Source: an uncultured Monoglobus sp.
Lineage (GTDB): Bacteria > Bacillota > Clostridia > Monoglobales > Monoglobaceae
Reading direction: 5' to 3'
DNA length: 64,000 nucleotides
NCBI GenBank assembly: GCA_947625055.1
Contig: CANQMT010000001.1
Coordinates: forward strand, 108,423 to 172,422
A program made the position numbers and the translations under genes. Under the pieces are notes generated by a model that searched no databases, was not told where the DNA came from, and saw only the letters and a program-made list of their open reading frames with translations. This document shows positions 1 through 8,842 of the stretch, one piece after another (the first letter of the stretch is position 1; every line of letters starts with the position of its first letter).

Positions 1-111
1 TCAGCCGTTAACATAAATCATGAAGATGATTTTGTCCGGATGCTTGTCGGCTTGAGCAGAGAAAGATTTTTCCCGATTGCGAAAAATCTTATCGGCGCGG
101 TAAAATTTTGA
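1..111 (+). CDS. C-terminal end of an unidentified protein (cut by window edge)
   Basis: Frame 1 is open from the first base to a TGA at 109-111 and encodes the last 36 residues of a protein, ending in a basic-hydrophobic stretch (FFPIAKNLIGAVKF). The start lies outside the window. The fragment is too short to assign to a family. It is followed by a clear promoter for the next gene, so it is the end of a separate transcription unit. No terminator hairpin is obvious after it. Confidence 0.5.
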   Translation, partial: SAVNINHEDDFVRMLVGLSRERFFPIAKNLIGAVKF

Positions 112-148
112 TATATCCGGCCGTGAAATTATTTTTTGGCAAATGTTA

Positions 149-177
149 TTGAAATAATAAAAAAAATATTATATAAT
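149..177 (+). promoter_or_regulatory. sigma-A promoter of the ybjQ-like gene
   Basis: TTGAAA at 149-154 and TATAAT at 172-177 are separated by exactly 17 bp. The ybjQ-like start codon lies 65 bp downstream, with GGAGG at the usual distance before the ATG. The promoter probably also serves the NlpC/P60 gene, which follows after only 2 bp. Confidence 0.75.
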
Positions 178-242
178 GGTAACGGTAACACGAAAAGAAA
201 TTTGAGAAAATTTAATTAATTTATATACATGGAGGTAATTTT

Positions 243-560
243 ATGCTATTGGTCAACACGGATAATATCGCCGGAAAAGAGCTTGAGATGCTCGGCCTCG
301 TAAAAGGCAGCACGATCCAGACAAAGAATATCGGCAAGGACATCACACAAAGCTTTAAAAACCTTGTCGGCGGCGAGCTTAAATCTTACACAAAAATGAT
401 GAACGAGGCGAGAGACATCGCAACCACAAGAATGATCGAGGCAGCCGAGTCGCTCGGCGCCGACGCAATCGTCAACATCCGCTACGCAACTTCGGGAATT
501 ATGCAGGGAGCCGCAGAGGTAATGGCATACGGAACCGCGGTTAAATATATTAACAAATAA
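243..560 (+). CDS. YbjQ/UPF0145 family heavy-metal-binding-domain protein
   Basis: This 105-residue protein has the typical length and sequence of the YbjQ/UPF0145 (DUF74) family: an N-terminal segment with GLVKGSTIQ, a central NLVGGELKSYTKMMNEAR helix region and the C-terminal AESLGADAIVNIRY block. Family members form small pentameric assemblies of unknown cellular role; the metal-binding label is historical. A GGAGG precedes the ATG by 7 bp. The stop is 2 bp before the next ATG, which has no good ribosome binding site of its own, so the secreted hydrolase downstream may be translated by coupling to this gene. Confidence 0.88.
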   Translation: MLLVNTDNIAGKELEMLGLVKGSTIQTKNIGKDITQSFKNLVGGELKSYTKMMNEARDIATTRMIEAAESLGADAIVNIRYATSGIMQGAAEVMAYGTAVKYINK

Positions 561-562
561 TT

Positions 563-2152
563 ATGAGAATTAAAAGATTAATTGCCGCGATTGCCGCAGC
601 CGCAATAATAGTCCCGCTTCCGGTACACGCGGAAGCAGATTTGTTTTACATATGCGCCTATTACGGCGAGGACGGAAATCTTATTGACGCCGTGGGGATA
701 AGCGACGCCGCAAGCGATGATGAGATGAAAAACCGCCTTGACGCGTACGCTCCCGTCGGGACCTCGGAAGCCAGACTCTTCCGCTGGGACACAGATCTTG
801 CCCCGGTCGAGGTACCGCTTGAATCGAACTATTTGAGCGGAGCCGACAGCGTCGGCGACATAAGCGACGGCACAATAAAGGCCCCGAACGTTATCGCCGA
901 AATGTGCGTTTCGTCGTTCTGGACCGCAAAGCGCAGCGATCCCGACAGTATAATAATGAACGGGAACGAGATCGCAGCTCTCAACAGAAAAATACTTGAC
1001 ACGCCGGCCACGAACACAAACGACCTTTCGGCCATCGATGAGACATATAACGGTCGGAGCATGGCCGATTCGGCTGCGGCATTTGAGTCGCCGCCCGGAC
1101 TTTACCTGAACGGAAATCCGGTTCCCGAGAGCTATTATCAGGCTGTCAGAGATAACATCAAAAACGCTCCGGTCACTGCAAACATGCGCCTCAAATACGG
1201 ATTCGCGGTAAACCGCACGGAAATGAAGGCGTATCCATACCCTGATTATCTCTCCGACGATCCGAACGATCCCGAATGGGACGACCTTGTGTCGAGCGCG
1301 ATTTTGGTGAACGAGCCACTGGTTATATATTTTACAACCGCCGACGGCAAATTCAGCTTTGTCAAAAGTGCGTGCTGCTCGGGCTGGGCACCCACAGAGG
1401 ATATCGCGTTCTGCGCTGATAAAACCGAGTGGGAAAAAGCGCGTTCCCCCGAGCAATTCCTCGTTGTCACAGATCAAAAGGTCTATCTTGAGCCGAGCAG
1501 CGACGCCGACTTGAACGAAAAGCTGCTGACGATGGGAACATCTCTCGAACTTGTCACGGACCACAATGACAAGGTGGCGAACCGTCTGCCCTGGAACAAC
1601 TACATCGTGAAGATCCCCGCGCGCCGCGAGGACGGCAGCTTTTATCAAAAGCTCGCCATGATCCCGCTTAACCGCGGAGTGAACGTGGGCTATCTGCCGT
1701 ACAGCGAAAGCAACATAACAGATCTGGCGTTCAAATCGCTCGGCAACCGCTACGGCTGGGGAGGCATGATGAATTCACAGGACTGCTCCTCCTTTGTGCG
1801 CGAGATCTACAAATGCTTCGGCTTTGAACTGCCAAGGAACACCACATGGCAGTCCGAAATACCCGCGGACGTTACCGATATGAGCGCGATGACAAACGAT
1901 CAGAAAAAGGCCTTGCTTGACACCCTTCCTCCGGGAGCGATCCTGATATTTCCCGGTCATGAGATGCTTTATATAGGCGAGGACAACGGTTTTTATTACA
2001 CGGTGAACGACGTCAGCTCGCTTGTCAGCCCCGCGGATCCCGCGGGAGGCGTCATAAGGCCGCGCTCGGTCGTGCTCAACGACCTTTCGACTCTCCGCGC
2101 GAACGGCACCACCTGGCTTGACAATCTGACAACGGCTGTTGTCATAAAATAA
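563..2152 (+). CDS. secreted NlpC/P60 family cell-wall hydrolase with SH3-like region
   Basis: This 529-residue protein has a signal peptide (RIKRLIAAIAAAAIIVPLPVHA) and is therefore exported. Residues ~24-85 form a module also present in the nucleotidase at 6.4-8.6 kb. A middle region resembling bacterial SH3 domains (~300-385) precedes a C-terminal NlpC/P60 domain: the catalytic Cys (~408) lies in NSQDCSSFVREIY, and the His is probably that of FPGHEMLYIG. The order SH3 then NlpC/P60 matches clostridial D,L-endopeptidases acting on peptidoglycan stem peptides. It is apparently co-transcribed with the ybjQ-like gene, 2 bp upstream. Substrate and exact bond are not shown by the sequence. Confidence 0.85.
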   Translation: MRIKRLIAAIAAAAIIVPLPVHAEADLFYICAYYGEDGNLIDAVGISDAASDDEMKNRLDAYAPVGTSEARLFRWDTDLAPVEVPLESNYLSGADSVGDISDGTIKAPNVIAEMCVSSFWTAKRSDPDSIIMNGNEIAALNRKILDTPATNTNDLSAIDETYNGRSMADSAAAFESPPGLYLNGNPVPESYYQAVRDNIKNAPVTANMRLKYGFAVNRTEMKAYPYPDYLSDDPNDPEWDDLVSSAILVNEPLVIYFTTADGKFSFVKSACCSGWAPTEDIAFCADKTEWEKARSPEQFLVVTDQKVYLEPSSDADLNEKLLTMGTSLELVTDHNDKVANRLPWNNYIVKIPARREDGSFYQKLAMIPLNRGVNVGYLPYSESNITDLAFKSLGNRYGWGGMMNSQDCSSFVREIYKCFGFELPRNTTWQSEIPADVTDMSAMTNDQKKALLDTLPPGAILIFPGHEMLYIGEDNGFYYTVNDVSSLVSPADPAGGVIRPRSVVLNDLSTLRANGTTWLDNLTTAVVIK

Positions 2153-2201
2153 AGAATTATTAATATAATTTTAATCGCAATTAACCAAGAGAAATTTATT
2201 C

Positions 2202-2230
2202 TTGATTTTTTCGACCGAATATGTTATACT
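2202..2230 (+). promoter_or_regulatory. sigma-A promoter of the STAS gene
   Basis: TTGATT (2202-2207) and TATACT (2225-2230) have a 17-bp spacer, 37 bp before the STAS ATG. The gene has its own GAAGGAG ribosome binding site, so it is a separate short transcription unit ending at the terminator at 2588-2618. Confidence 0.65.
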
Positions 2231-2267
2231 TATTAAAATATAAAATATCACGAAGGAGTATTAGAAT

Positions 2268-2570
2268 ATGAAGATCAATCTTAAACAAAACGATTCGAGC
2301 GTGACGATCGCGCTTGAAGGAAGACTTGATACGAACACCGCTCCCGAGCTTGAAAACAAACTCGGAGAGCTTGACGGCATTAATGAGCTTTGCTTTGACT
2401 TCTCAGACCTTGTTTATATTTCCAGCGCAGGACTCAGGGTTCTGCTGGCCGCTCAGAAAAAGATGAACGCTTCGGACGGGAGCATGACGGTATTAAACCC
2501 GAACGAGCTTATAACCGAGGTTTTTGAGGCCACAGGCTTTGATGAGATCCTGGATATCAAAAACGCGTAA
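2268..2570 (+). CDS. STAS-domain anti-sigma factor antagonist
   Basis: This 100-residue protein is a single STAS domain like SpoIIAA/RsbV. The conserved phosphorylation site is seen as DLVYISSAGLRVLL, in which one of the two serines would be phosphorylated by a partner HATPase kinase and dephosphorylated by a PP2C-type phosphatase. It also has the N-terminal ALEGRLDTNTAPELE segment of the family. The convergent neighbour encodes a SpoIIE-type phosphatase that also carries a kinase-like domain, and a degenerate HATPase-like protein follows at 5.7 kb. Together they suggest a partner-switching circuit. No sigma factor gene is seen nearby. Confidence 0.9.
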   Translation: MKINLKQNDSSVTIALEGRLDTNTAPELENKLGELDGINELCFDFSDLVYISSAGLRVLLAAQKKMNASDGSMTVLNPNELITEVFEATGFDEILDIKNA

Positions 2571-2587
2571 ATACTTATTATGCCAAC

Positions 2588-2618
2588 AAAACCGCCGGCT
2601 TTGAAAGCCGGCGGTTTT
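2588..2618. terminator. bidirectional terminator between STAS and phosphatase genes
   Basis: A 14-bp stem at 2588-2601 and 2605-2618, with a 3-base loop and A-run/T-run flanks, lies between two convergent genes and can end transcription from both sides. Confidence 0.9.
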
Positions 2619-2642
2619 TGACTGCGCATATTTTGCGGCGCT

Positions 2643-5486
2643 TTAAAGCAGAGCGACGGTCAGGAGCAGCACGTTTTTGTCGCCCTCGCGAGTATACTCC
2701 ATAGACTCGGTCATTTTGCGTACGAGCAGTATGCCCAGGCCTCCGATCTGACGCTCATCGGCCGACAGAGTGATGTCGGGCTCCGGAGCCTCGAGAGGAT
2801 TATACGCCACTCCGTTGTCCTCAAATCTCAGATAAAGCTTTCCGTTCTTTATCGACCAGGATATCGAGGAGGAATTTGCGCGGCTGTGGTTCAGTATATT
2901 CGCGTAGATCTCGTCGATCGCTATGCTCACGCGGTTTCCGATCCTCGGTACCACGTCGAGCTTGGACTTGATCCTGTCGGTGAAGTCCATTACGGCCTCG
3001 GTGGATTTTTCTCCGGGAATAAAGGTTATCGAATTGTCGCCGCACACATAGTTGAGCGTGAAGCTAAGCATCGTTATGTCGTCGAACTGCGGCGTATCTG
3101 CTGCGAAGATATCCAAATCGGATTTTACCGCGCGGCAGATTCCCTCTGATCCGATCACGGCGTTCGAAGTGACAACTTTAAGCAGGCGCTCATCGCCGTA
3201 GAATTCCTCGTTTTTGTTGTTGGACTCCGTAACGCCGTCCGTATAGGCGAAGATCCGATCGCCCGGCATGAGCTGCAGCTCGTATCTGCGGTATTTGAGA
3301 CCGTCCATGCCGCCCAGAACAAAACCCGCTTTCTGATTCATATACTCGCATGTGCCGTTGGCGCGGCAGATTATCGGCGGATTGTGGCCGGCGTTGGCGC
3401 AGGAGAGAAGACCGGTCTTTAAGTCAAGCACTCCGATCCACGCCGTAACGAACATGCCCGCGTCGTTGTTTTCACAGAGCTTCTCGTTCGCGTTTGTGAA
3501 GATATCCTCAACGCTCAGTCCGCTTTCGGCCAGATCCTTAATAACCGATTTCGCGCGCATCATGAACATCGCGGCAGGTATGCCCTTGCCTGAAACGTCA
3601 GCGATAACAAAGGCTATTGATGAATTGCTTAACATATAGAAGTCGTAAAAGTCTCCTCCTACTTCCTTCGCCGTGAACATCTGAGCGTAAACGTCAAATT
3701 CCTTTCTGCCGGGGAACGGCGGGAACACGGTAGGGATCGACGAATACTGTATCTGCTTGGCAAATTCGAGCTCTTTGTCGATCCTCGCCTCGGCTTCGGA
3801 AATATAGCGCTTCAGCGTGGTTACGGTCGAGTTGATGTCATCAGAGAGCGAGGCGAACTCACGGTTCGTGCGCACGTTAACGGTCACGTCAAGGTCGCCG
3901 CCGGTTATCTTTGAAAGCGAGCGGTTAATTTCATCTATATTGCTGATTATAACCTTTTTGAGCAGGAAGTATATCAATATGAACAGCATTGCGAATATGA
4001 GTATTTCCGTAAAGAGGCTCAGATATATCGAAACGTTGCTCATAAATTCGGCTTCGGATTTCGGGATCGCGCCGAATATGTAATATCCCTCGACAAAGGC
4101 GTATTCACCAAAATACGTAGTGCCGTATATATTTGTTTCAAACACAGACCGCTCCGGGTTTGATTCGGTATCGACCCAGATCCCAAGCGCGCGGAGGTTC
4201 TTTCCCGAATACTCGCTGCCGATCGCGGCGATGTTCCAGTCTTTGTCGCAGATCACGATAAATCCGCTGTTGCCGATATGACGGTTCCTGGCGATCTTGC
4301 CGACGAATGTGTCAATATCAGCCTTGAACTGGCTGTTGTCATATCCCACCTGAATGAACCCTCCGTCGGGAAGTGCAACTGCGGCGTATTTTCTGTACTC
4401 GCCGCCGCTATAGGTTTGCGGCATGTAACGCTGAACGTAATAGTCAGCCTCTCCTCTGTTGATCACCAGGAATTCTGCCGCCTGTTCACCGGAGCTCATG
4501 TCAAATCCGATATAATCGGGGTTGCTTCCCGCGGTGATTATACCGTTTTTATCAATAATATTTATCTCTTTGGTGTTATATTGCTCGGCTAACCTAATGA
4601 AATATTCGGTATCGCCTCCGCCCGAGGCAATGTACGAATTCGCGATGACGCGGGTCTTATCCAAAAGATTTTCGTCCGAGACGTCGCTTATGTCCTCGAT
4701 GACGTCGCCGATGCTGGTGGTTATCACCGATTCGCTCTCCATGCTTGACATTCTGCTCTGGAGAACAAATGTGAATACACTTGTCAGTGTGTAGGCTATC
4801 ACAACGCAGATAAACAGCCACTTCTGAAAAGTTTTTGAAATGCGTTTCTCATTCTTATCCGATAACTTAAACGGAAGCAGTGGCCTCTCGCGGCTTACAA
4901 GCGTCACGGATATGATAGAAAATCCGACCGCGAGAAGATTGTACAAAATCATCGGCAGAGTCGCGCCGCGCACAAACGAAAATGCCGTCAAAGCGTCATT
5001 CATGTTCGTAAAGAAGATCATCAGCATGTGGAATACCTCGCAGATGACCGCGGCTCCCACGCCGTATACCCATGTCGCCTTTTTGTCGTCAAACATCACC
5101 TTTCTCAGCCATGCGGCAAATATGCTGGCAACAACGGTCGAGATCGAACAGGCGATCTGCGTGTATGTTCCCGCGAGGCCGAAAAACGGCGCAACAAAGC
5201 GGTACACGCCTCCGACAATACCCGCTGTTATACCCGCAGTGCCGCCGAAAATAAGAGCGGCGCATATCGGCGAGGCGTCGCGCACGTTAATTATAACGCC
5301 GGAGCCGATATTAACGCCGATATAGTCGGTGCTCGAGATGATAGCGAGCGCGCCGAACAGGACGCCGATAATAAGCTGGCGTGCGCGTTTGTTGATCTTT
5401 CCGAAAGAAGTTTTAGTCTCCGCAAGATACAAAATGACCGACATTGCGGCGTTGTACAGCACGGGCAGAACAAGCGTGAAACTCAT
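2643..5486 (-). CDS. membrane sensor SpoIIE-type PP2C phosphatase fused to anti-sigma-like HATPase
   Basis: Domains in order: an N-terminal multi-pass region like the 5TMR-LYT module (~1-205, with NVRDASPICAALIFGG), a membrane helix (~225-245), an extracytoplasmic sensor region (~245-480), a second helix, a HAMP-like linker, a SpoIIE PP2C phosphatase (~575-780; VGGDFYDF, ADVSGKGIPAA, AYTDGVTES, FDDITML) and a C-terminal HATPase (~800-940; DEIYANILNH, FEDNGVAY, GGLGILLVRKM). The family dephosphorylates STAS antagonists, while the HATPase module can phosphorylate them or bind sigma factors. The STAS protein at 2268-2570 is the obvious partner. Start choice: ATG at 5486 has GGAG 9 bases upstream; an in-frame TTG at 5492 is too close to it. 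Likely role: converting an outside signal into a partner-switching response. Confidence 0.9.
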   Translation of the reverse strand: MSFTLVLPVLYNAAMSVILYLAETKTSFGKINKRARQLIIGVLFGALAIISSTDYIGVNIGSGVIINVRDASPICAALIFGGTAGITAGIVGGVYRFVAPFFGLAGTYTQIACSISTVVASIFAAWLRKVMFDDKKATWVYGVGAAVICEVFHMLMIFFTNMNDALTAFSFVRGATLPMILYNLLAVGFSIISVTLVSRERPLLPFKLSDKNEKRISKTFQKWLFICVVIAYTLTSVFTFVLQSRMSSMESESVITTSIGDVIEDISDVSDENLLDKTRVIANSYIASGGGDTEYFIRLAEQYNTKEINIIDKNGIITAGSNPDYIGFDMSSGEQAAEFLVINRGEADYYVQRYMPQTYSGGEYRKYAAVALPDGGFIQVGYDNSQFKADIDTFVGKIARNRHIGNSGFIVICDKDWNIAAIGSEYSGKNLRALGIWVDTESNPERSVFETNIYGTTYFGEYAFVEGYYIFGAIPKSEAEFMSNVSIYLSLFTEILIFAMLFILIYFLLKKVIISNIDEINRSLSKITGGDLDVTVNVRTNREFASLSDDINSTVTTLKRYISEAEARIDKELEFAKQIQYSSIPTVFPPFPGRKEFDVYAQMFTAKEVGGDFYDFYMLSNSSIAFVIADVSGKGIPAAMFMMRAKSVIKDLAESGLSVEDIFTNANEKLCENNDAGMFVTAWIGVLDLKTGLLSCANAGHNPPIICRANGTCEYMNQKAGFVLGGMDGLKYRRYELQLMPGDRIFAYTDGVTESNNKNEEFYGDERLLKVVTSNAVIGSEGICRAVKSDLDIFAADTPQFDDITMLSFTLNYVCGDNSITFIPGEKSTEAVMDFTDRIKSKLDVVPRIGNRVSIAIDEIYANILNHSRANSSSISWSIKNGKLYLRFEDNGVAYNPLEAPEPDITLSADERQIGGLGILLVRKMTESMEYTREGDKNVLLLTVALL

Positions 5487-5620
5487 AAGCAATCACTCCA
5501 AATCACATTATTATTTTTCATTATATCACAAAATAACGCGCGTGCGCAATACGTTTTTTGTCTGTGTGGCGTCATTTCACGCCTTAAAACAAACTTTTCA
5601 CGCAAAATCTCAACTTATTA

Positions 5621-5649
5621 TTGCAATTTCCGAAAAAATAATATATAAT
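5621..5649 (+). promoter_or_regulatory. sigma-A promoter of the HATPase-like gene
   Basis: TTGCAA (5621-5626) and TATAAT (5644-5649) have a 17-bp spacer. The gene starts 100 bp downstream with a GAAAGAGGTG ribosome binding site, leaving a leader of about 90 bases. Confidence 0.7.
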
Positions 5650-5748
5650 AGTAAAATAATAAAAAATTTCCGTCCGGATCAACATTAAACGCGATAAAGA
5701 ATTTAACAGCTCCGTGACGAATGTATCAGTTATGAAAGAGGTGCCGAA

Positions 5749-6360
5749 ATGAAAACAGACGTATGTAAATTAACAAATGACAAGTCCACCTTGGACAGTA
5801 TTCTTGCAGAGGCCGAAAAATCCGCCGAATACAATAATCTTACTCCGAAACAGTCGCTTCAACTGCGGCTGCTGGCCGAGGAGATGGTCGGAATGATGCC
5901 CGAACTGCTCGAGATAGGCAGCGGCGAGTTTTGGGTAGAAAACGACGGACCCGAATTTGAGCTTCACGCGGCGATCAAAACAAAGCGTATGAGTATGGAC
6001 AAAAAAGAGGAGATCATGTCGTTTTCCAAATCGGGCATAAATGCGTCGGCTAAGGGAATCATCAACAAGATCAAAATCGTGGTCGAGAGCATGGCCGACG
6101 GATATGCCGAGGCTTCGAAATACTCGGGCGACTCTAACCTTGAGTTTTACGATATGGGCTCGGCTTCAAGCGGACTGTATAACGATCTTTGGTCAGGCGC
6201 CTGGTCGCTCAGCAGCTACAGATCAAACGCTGAAAAAAGCGATGACAAGAAATCGTGGGACGAGCTCGAAAAGTCGGTCATCGCCAATATCGCAGACGAT
6301 GTTATCGTCGGCTACGTCGGACGCAAGGTCGATATAATCATTAAAAAGAAATTTGACTGA
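5749..6360 (+). CDS. degenerate HATPase-like protein (possible partner-switching component)
   Basis: This 203-residue soluble protein resembles the histidine-kinase-like ATPase fold in its N-terminal half: helix LQLRLLAEEMVGMMPELL sits where RsbW/SpoIIAB have the N box, followed by a strand-like EFWVENDGPEFELHAAIKT. The Asn of a canonical N box is absent and there is no DxGxG box, so ATP binding is doubtful. The C-terminal half (a charged, Ser/Asp-rich linker, then VIANIADDVIVGYVGRKVDIII) is not assigned. It lies divergent from the SpoIIE-type phosphatase, with a STAS gene beyond it, which supports a role in the same circuit by inference only. Confidence 0.6.
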   Translation: MKTDVCKLTNDKSTLDSILAEAEKSAEYNNLTPKQSLQLRLLAEEMVGMMPELLEIGSGEFWVENDGPEFELHAAIKTKRMSMDKKEEIMSFSKSGINASAKGIINKIKIVVESMADGYAEASKYSGDSNLEFYDMGSASSGLYNDLWSGAWSLSSYRSNAEKSDDKKSWDELEKSVIANIADDVIVGYVGRKVDIIIKKKFD

Positions 6361-6371
6361 TTTTACAGTCA

Positions 6372-6401
6372 AAACAGGACGGCCGTGCGGCCGTCCTGTT
6401 T
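6372..6401. terminator. bidirectional terminator, 14-bp stem
   Basis: A perfect 14-bp stem at 6372-6385 and 6388-6401 with a 2-base loop lies between convergent genes (HATPase-like and nucleotidase), with A-rich and T-rich ends. Confidence 0.9.
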
Positions 6402-6406
6402 ATTTG

Positions 6407-8551
6407 TTATTTCCGGTACTCAAGGCGGGGATAGCCGAGGTTCAGGCTGCCGTAAACATCAAGAACTCCGTTGCCGCTGTAGTTGTTGACAAACACCTCG
6501 TTTTGGTCCGGGTAAAGCTTGACAGAGTGCGCGCCGTCGGGAACGGTGATGTCGATCAATCCGTCTTTTACGACACCCGGCACGGGCGAGAGCTTGCCGT
6601 CTATATAGAAATCCACGGTGTCGCCGTCTTTAAGATCATCGCCGCTCAGCGGTGTTATGTGAGCCGTGTAATCCTTCGGCTTATAAGCTCCGTCGGTGGT
6701 TATCCTGCCCGAAGTCGTGGGAACCGCCAGAGGCTTCTCTCCGTTGTTTGTCAAAGTGTTTATGTGAGCAATTACAGCCTCCGCAAGGCCGCTTCCCTCC
6801 GCGATCAACGGAATGTTCTTAAACTCGCCCTGCTCGATGACATAATCGTTAGAGGCAAGGATAATCTTTGTGTCAGCGTCGTTTTTGTCAAGCTCGGTAC
6901 CGTCCGCGAGCGTGATGCCGCCGATCTTTTCGCCGACCTCCTTGTTGGGGTCATAACGCACACTCATTCCGCCTATCTGCGGGAAGCTTCCCGAATAACC
7001 GGCGGTGAGAAATCCCGTCTCGGGATCCTGAGCGGTCACAGACGACAAATATCCCTCAAGCGCCGTGAAAAGTATCGCCGGCGTGATCTCCTTGATACGA
7101 ACCGTGTTGGAATAAGGCAGGGCGTTGATTATGCTTCCGATAGTGAACTCGCCGTTGGGGACCGACGCGCGGAAACCTCCGCCGTTCTCTATAGCCACGA
7201 TCGGCTCGTTTATTTTTCCGCTGTTGTCACGATATTTGTCGGGGGCTATGTTTTCAGCTTCGGTGATCATAGCATCGCATATCAGACTGCCGAAGTTTGT
7301 CTCGCCCACGCGGCTTTCGGCGATCGATGTTCCGCCGGGTATGTTGACAAGGCCGCCGCCCCAAAGCGTGATCTCGTTGTCGCCGAGCTTCTGCGCCAGC
7401 GTCTTGTTGAGTTCATCACTGACGTCTTTTATCACTTTCGTGACCGCGGGATCGGGGGTAATGTTGTCAAAGAACGCGCGGGAGAGCATCGTCTCAGTGA
7501 TAGTAAGATTATTGTTTTCATCAAAATCGATCTCCATTCTGCCGAGATTTGCGCCGCCCGTACCCGTCTGAGCTATCGTTATGCCGCCTATATTATCGTT
7601 CATGACAGTATGGCTGTGTCCGTCGATTATCGCGTCAAGCTCGGTGCCCTCCATAGCTGCCGCAAGCTTGTCGCTTGTGCAGTAGCCCTGATCGGTCACG
7701 CCCATGTGTGCGAGAGCGATGATCACATCAGCGCCCTGCTTGTCGAGGTACTCCGTCTGAGCCTTCGCGGTCTCGACTTCATCCTTGAACTCAATGCCCT
7801 CAAGGTTCTCGGGCTTGGTGGAAACCTCGGTGTCGCGGGTGGTCAGAGCGAATATGCCGATTTTTATGCCGTTCTTTTCAACAATATAATTCTCGCCGTT
7901 CGTCTTTCCGTCTATCGCGCAGAGCGGAGCCCCGTTTTGATATGTATTGGCAGAGATCATCGGAAAATCCGACATGTTTCTCAGCGCCGCGAGCTGCTCA
8001 AGGCCGAAATCAAATTCATGATTGCCGAGGGCCATAACATCGTAGCCCGCGGCATTCATGATCTTTATTACGTCTTCGCCTTTTGACTGCGAGCCGAGAG
8101 CCAGACCCTGGGTCGCGTCGCCGCTGTCGGCGAGGATCGCGCCGTCCAGCTTTTTCAGCGCCGCCACGCTGTCTGCGCCGATCACAGATGACGAGCCGAC
8201 CAGCGCGCCGTGCATATCGTTGCTGTGCAGGATCACCGCGCTCCTCTCGGCGTCGGTGATGTCGATTTCCTTTGCTACGCCGAGCGGCTCAAGATCGGCG
8301 GTCCATTCAAAGACCCTTGCCGTCTCCGCCGCGTCGGGCTCATAGATATTGACAAGCGCCTCAAGCTCACCGTCGCTCAGCGTTCCGCTTATGCACTTCG
8401 CGTCGAGCAGCGCGCCCGAGCCGTCGTAATACGCCGCAAAATGAATGTAGCTTTCCTGCTCCGCGTCCTCCGCAAACACGGGCGACAGGGTCAAAATCAT
8501 TGCCGCCGTAAGAACAAGCGCAGAAATTTTTTGTGTAAATGGTCTTTTCAT
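6407..8551 (-). CDS. secreted 5'-nucleotidase / 2',3'-cyclic phosphodiesterase family enzyme
   Basis: Signal peptide ending near LSPVFA, then a ~65-residue module shared with the NlpC/P60 protein, then a metallophosphatase domain with the family motifs HSNDMHG, DSGDATQG, GNHEFDFG, ALAHMGVTD and DGHSHT (two-metal site), then the 5'-nucleotidase C-terminal domain (NFGSLICDAM, ENGGGFRASVPNG, ALPYSNTV) that binds the nucleoside. A short beta-rich tail follows. Family members release phosphate and nucleosides from extracellular nucleotides. Three consecutive ATG codons (8557, 8554, 8551) follow an AGGAGG; spacing favours the second or third. Monocistronic, ending at the shared terminator. Confidence 0.93.
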   Translation of the reverse strand: MKRPFTQKISALVLTAAMILTLSPVFAEDAEQESYIHFAAYYDGSGALLDAKCISGTLSDGELEALVNIYEPDAAETARVFEWTADLEPLGVAKEIDITDAERSAVILHSNDMHGALVGSSSVIGADSVAALKKLDGAILADSGDATQGLALGSQSKGEDVIKIMNAAGYDVMALGNHEFDFGLEQLAALRNMSDFPMISANTYQNGAPLCAIDGKTNGENYIVEKNGIKIGIFALTTRDTEVSTKPENLEGIEFKDEVETAKAQTEYLDKQGADVIIALAHMGVTDQGYCTSDKLAAAMEGTELDAIIDGHSHTVMNDNIGGITIAQTGTGGANLGRMEIDFDENNNLTITETMLSRAFFDNITPDPAVTKVIKDVSDELNKTLAQKLGDNEITLWGGGLVNIPGGTSIAESRVGETNFGSLICDAMITEAENIAPDKYRDNSGKINEPIVAIENGGGFRASVPNGEFTIGSIINALPYSNTVRIKEITPAILFTALEGYLSSVTAQDPETGFLTAGYSGSFPQIGGMSVRYDPNKEVGEKIGGITLADGTELDKNDADTKIILASNDYVIEQGEFKNIPLIAEGSGLAEAVIAHINTLTNNGEKPLAVPTTSGRITTDGAYKPKDYTAHITPLSGDDLKDGDTVDFYIDGKLSPVPGVVKDGLIDITVPDGAHSVKLYPDQNEVFVNNYSGNGVLDVYGSLNLGYPRLEYRK

Positions 8552-8714
8552 CATCATTTTCCTCCTACCGTAAGTTATGTTTATAAATTATCATAAATAT
8601 ATTCTATCACAATACCCGCGCATTGTCCATACCGTTTTACGCCGTGAAAACGTTCTTTCACGCAGACCGATCATTATTTTTGCGTAAAAAGCGCGGAATA
8701 CGACATGAATGTAA

Positions 8715-8743
8715 TGGACATCGGTAAAAATTTATAGTATAAT
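8715..8743 (+). promoter_or_regulatory. promoter of the PAP2 gene
   Basis: TGGACA (8715-8720) and TATAAT (8738-8743), 17-bp spacer, lie in the divergent region between the nucleotidase and PAP2 genes, leaving a ~95-base leader before GAAAGGAATG and the ATG. The rest of 8558-8842 holds only AT-rich sequence. Confidence 0.65.
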
Positions 8744-8842
8744 TTTACATGACAATAAAAAACGGCAAAAAATAAACTTACTCATTAACAGAGACAAAAA
8801 TTAAAGTAAAAATAATAAAACAAAAAAGAAAGGAATGAATTT

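Noticed and set aside
578..1648. 356-codon minus-strand open frame opposite the NlpC/P60 gene
   Set aside because: Antisense shadow: low-complexity Arg/Val composition, no ribosome binding site, and the plus-strand frame has a signal peptide and catalytic Cys.
6353..8086. 577-codon plus-strand open frame across the nucleotidase gene
   Set aside because: It lies fully antisense to a gene with complete catalytic motifs, has no recognisable domain and an odd His/Arg/Val-rich composition; it is a GC-driven shadow.
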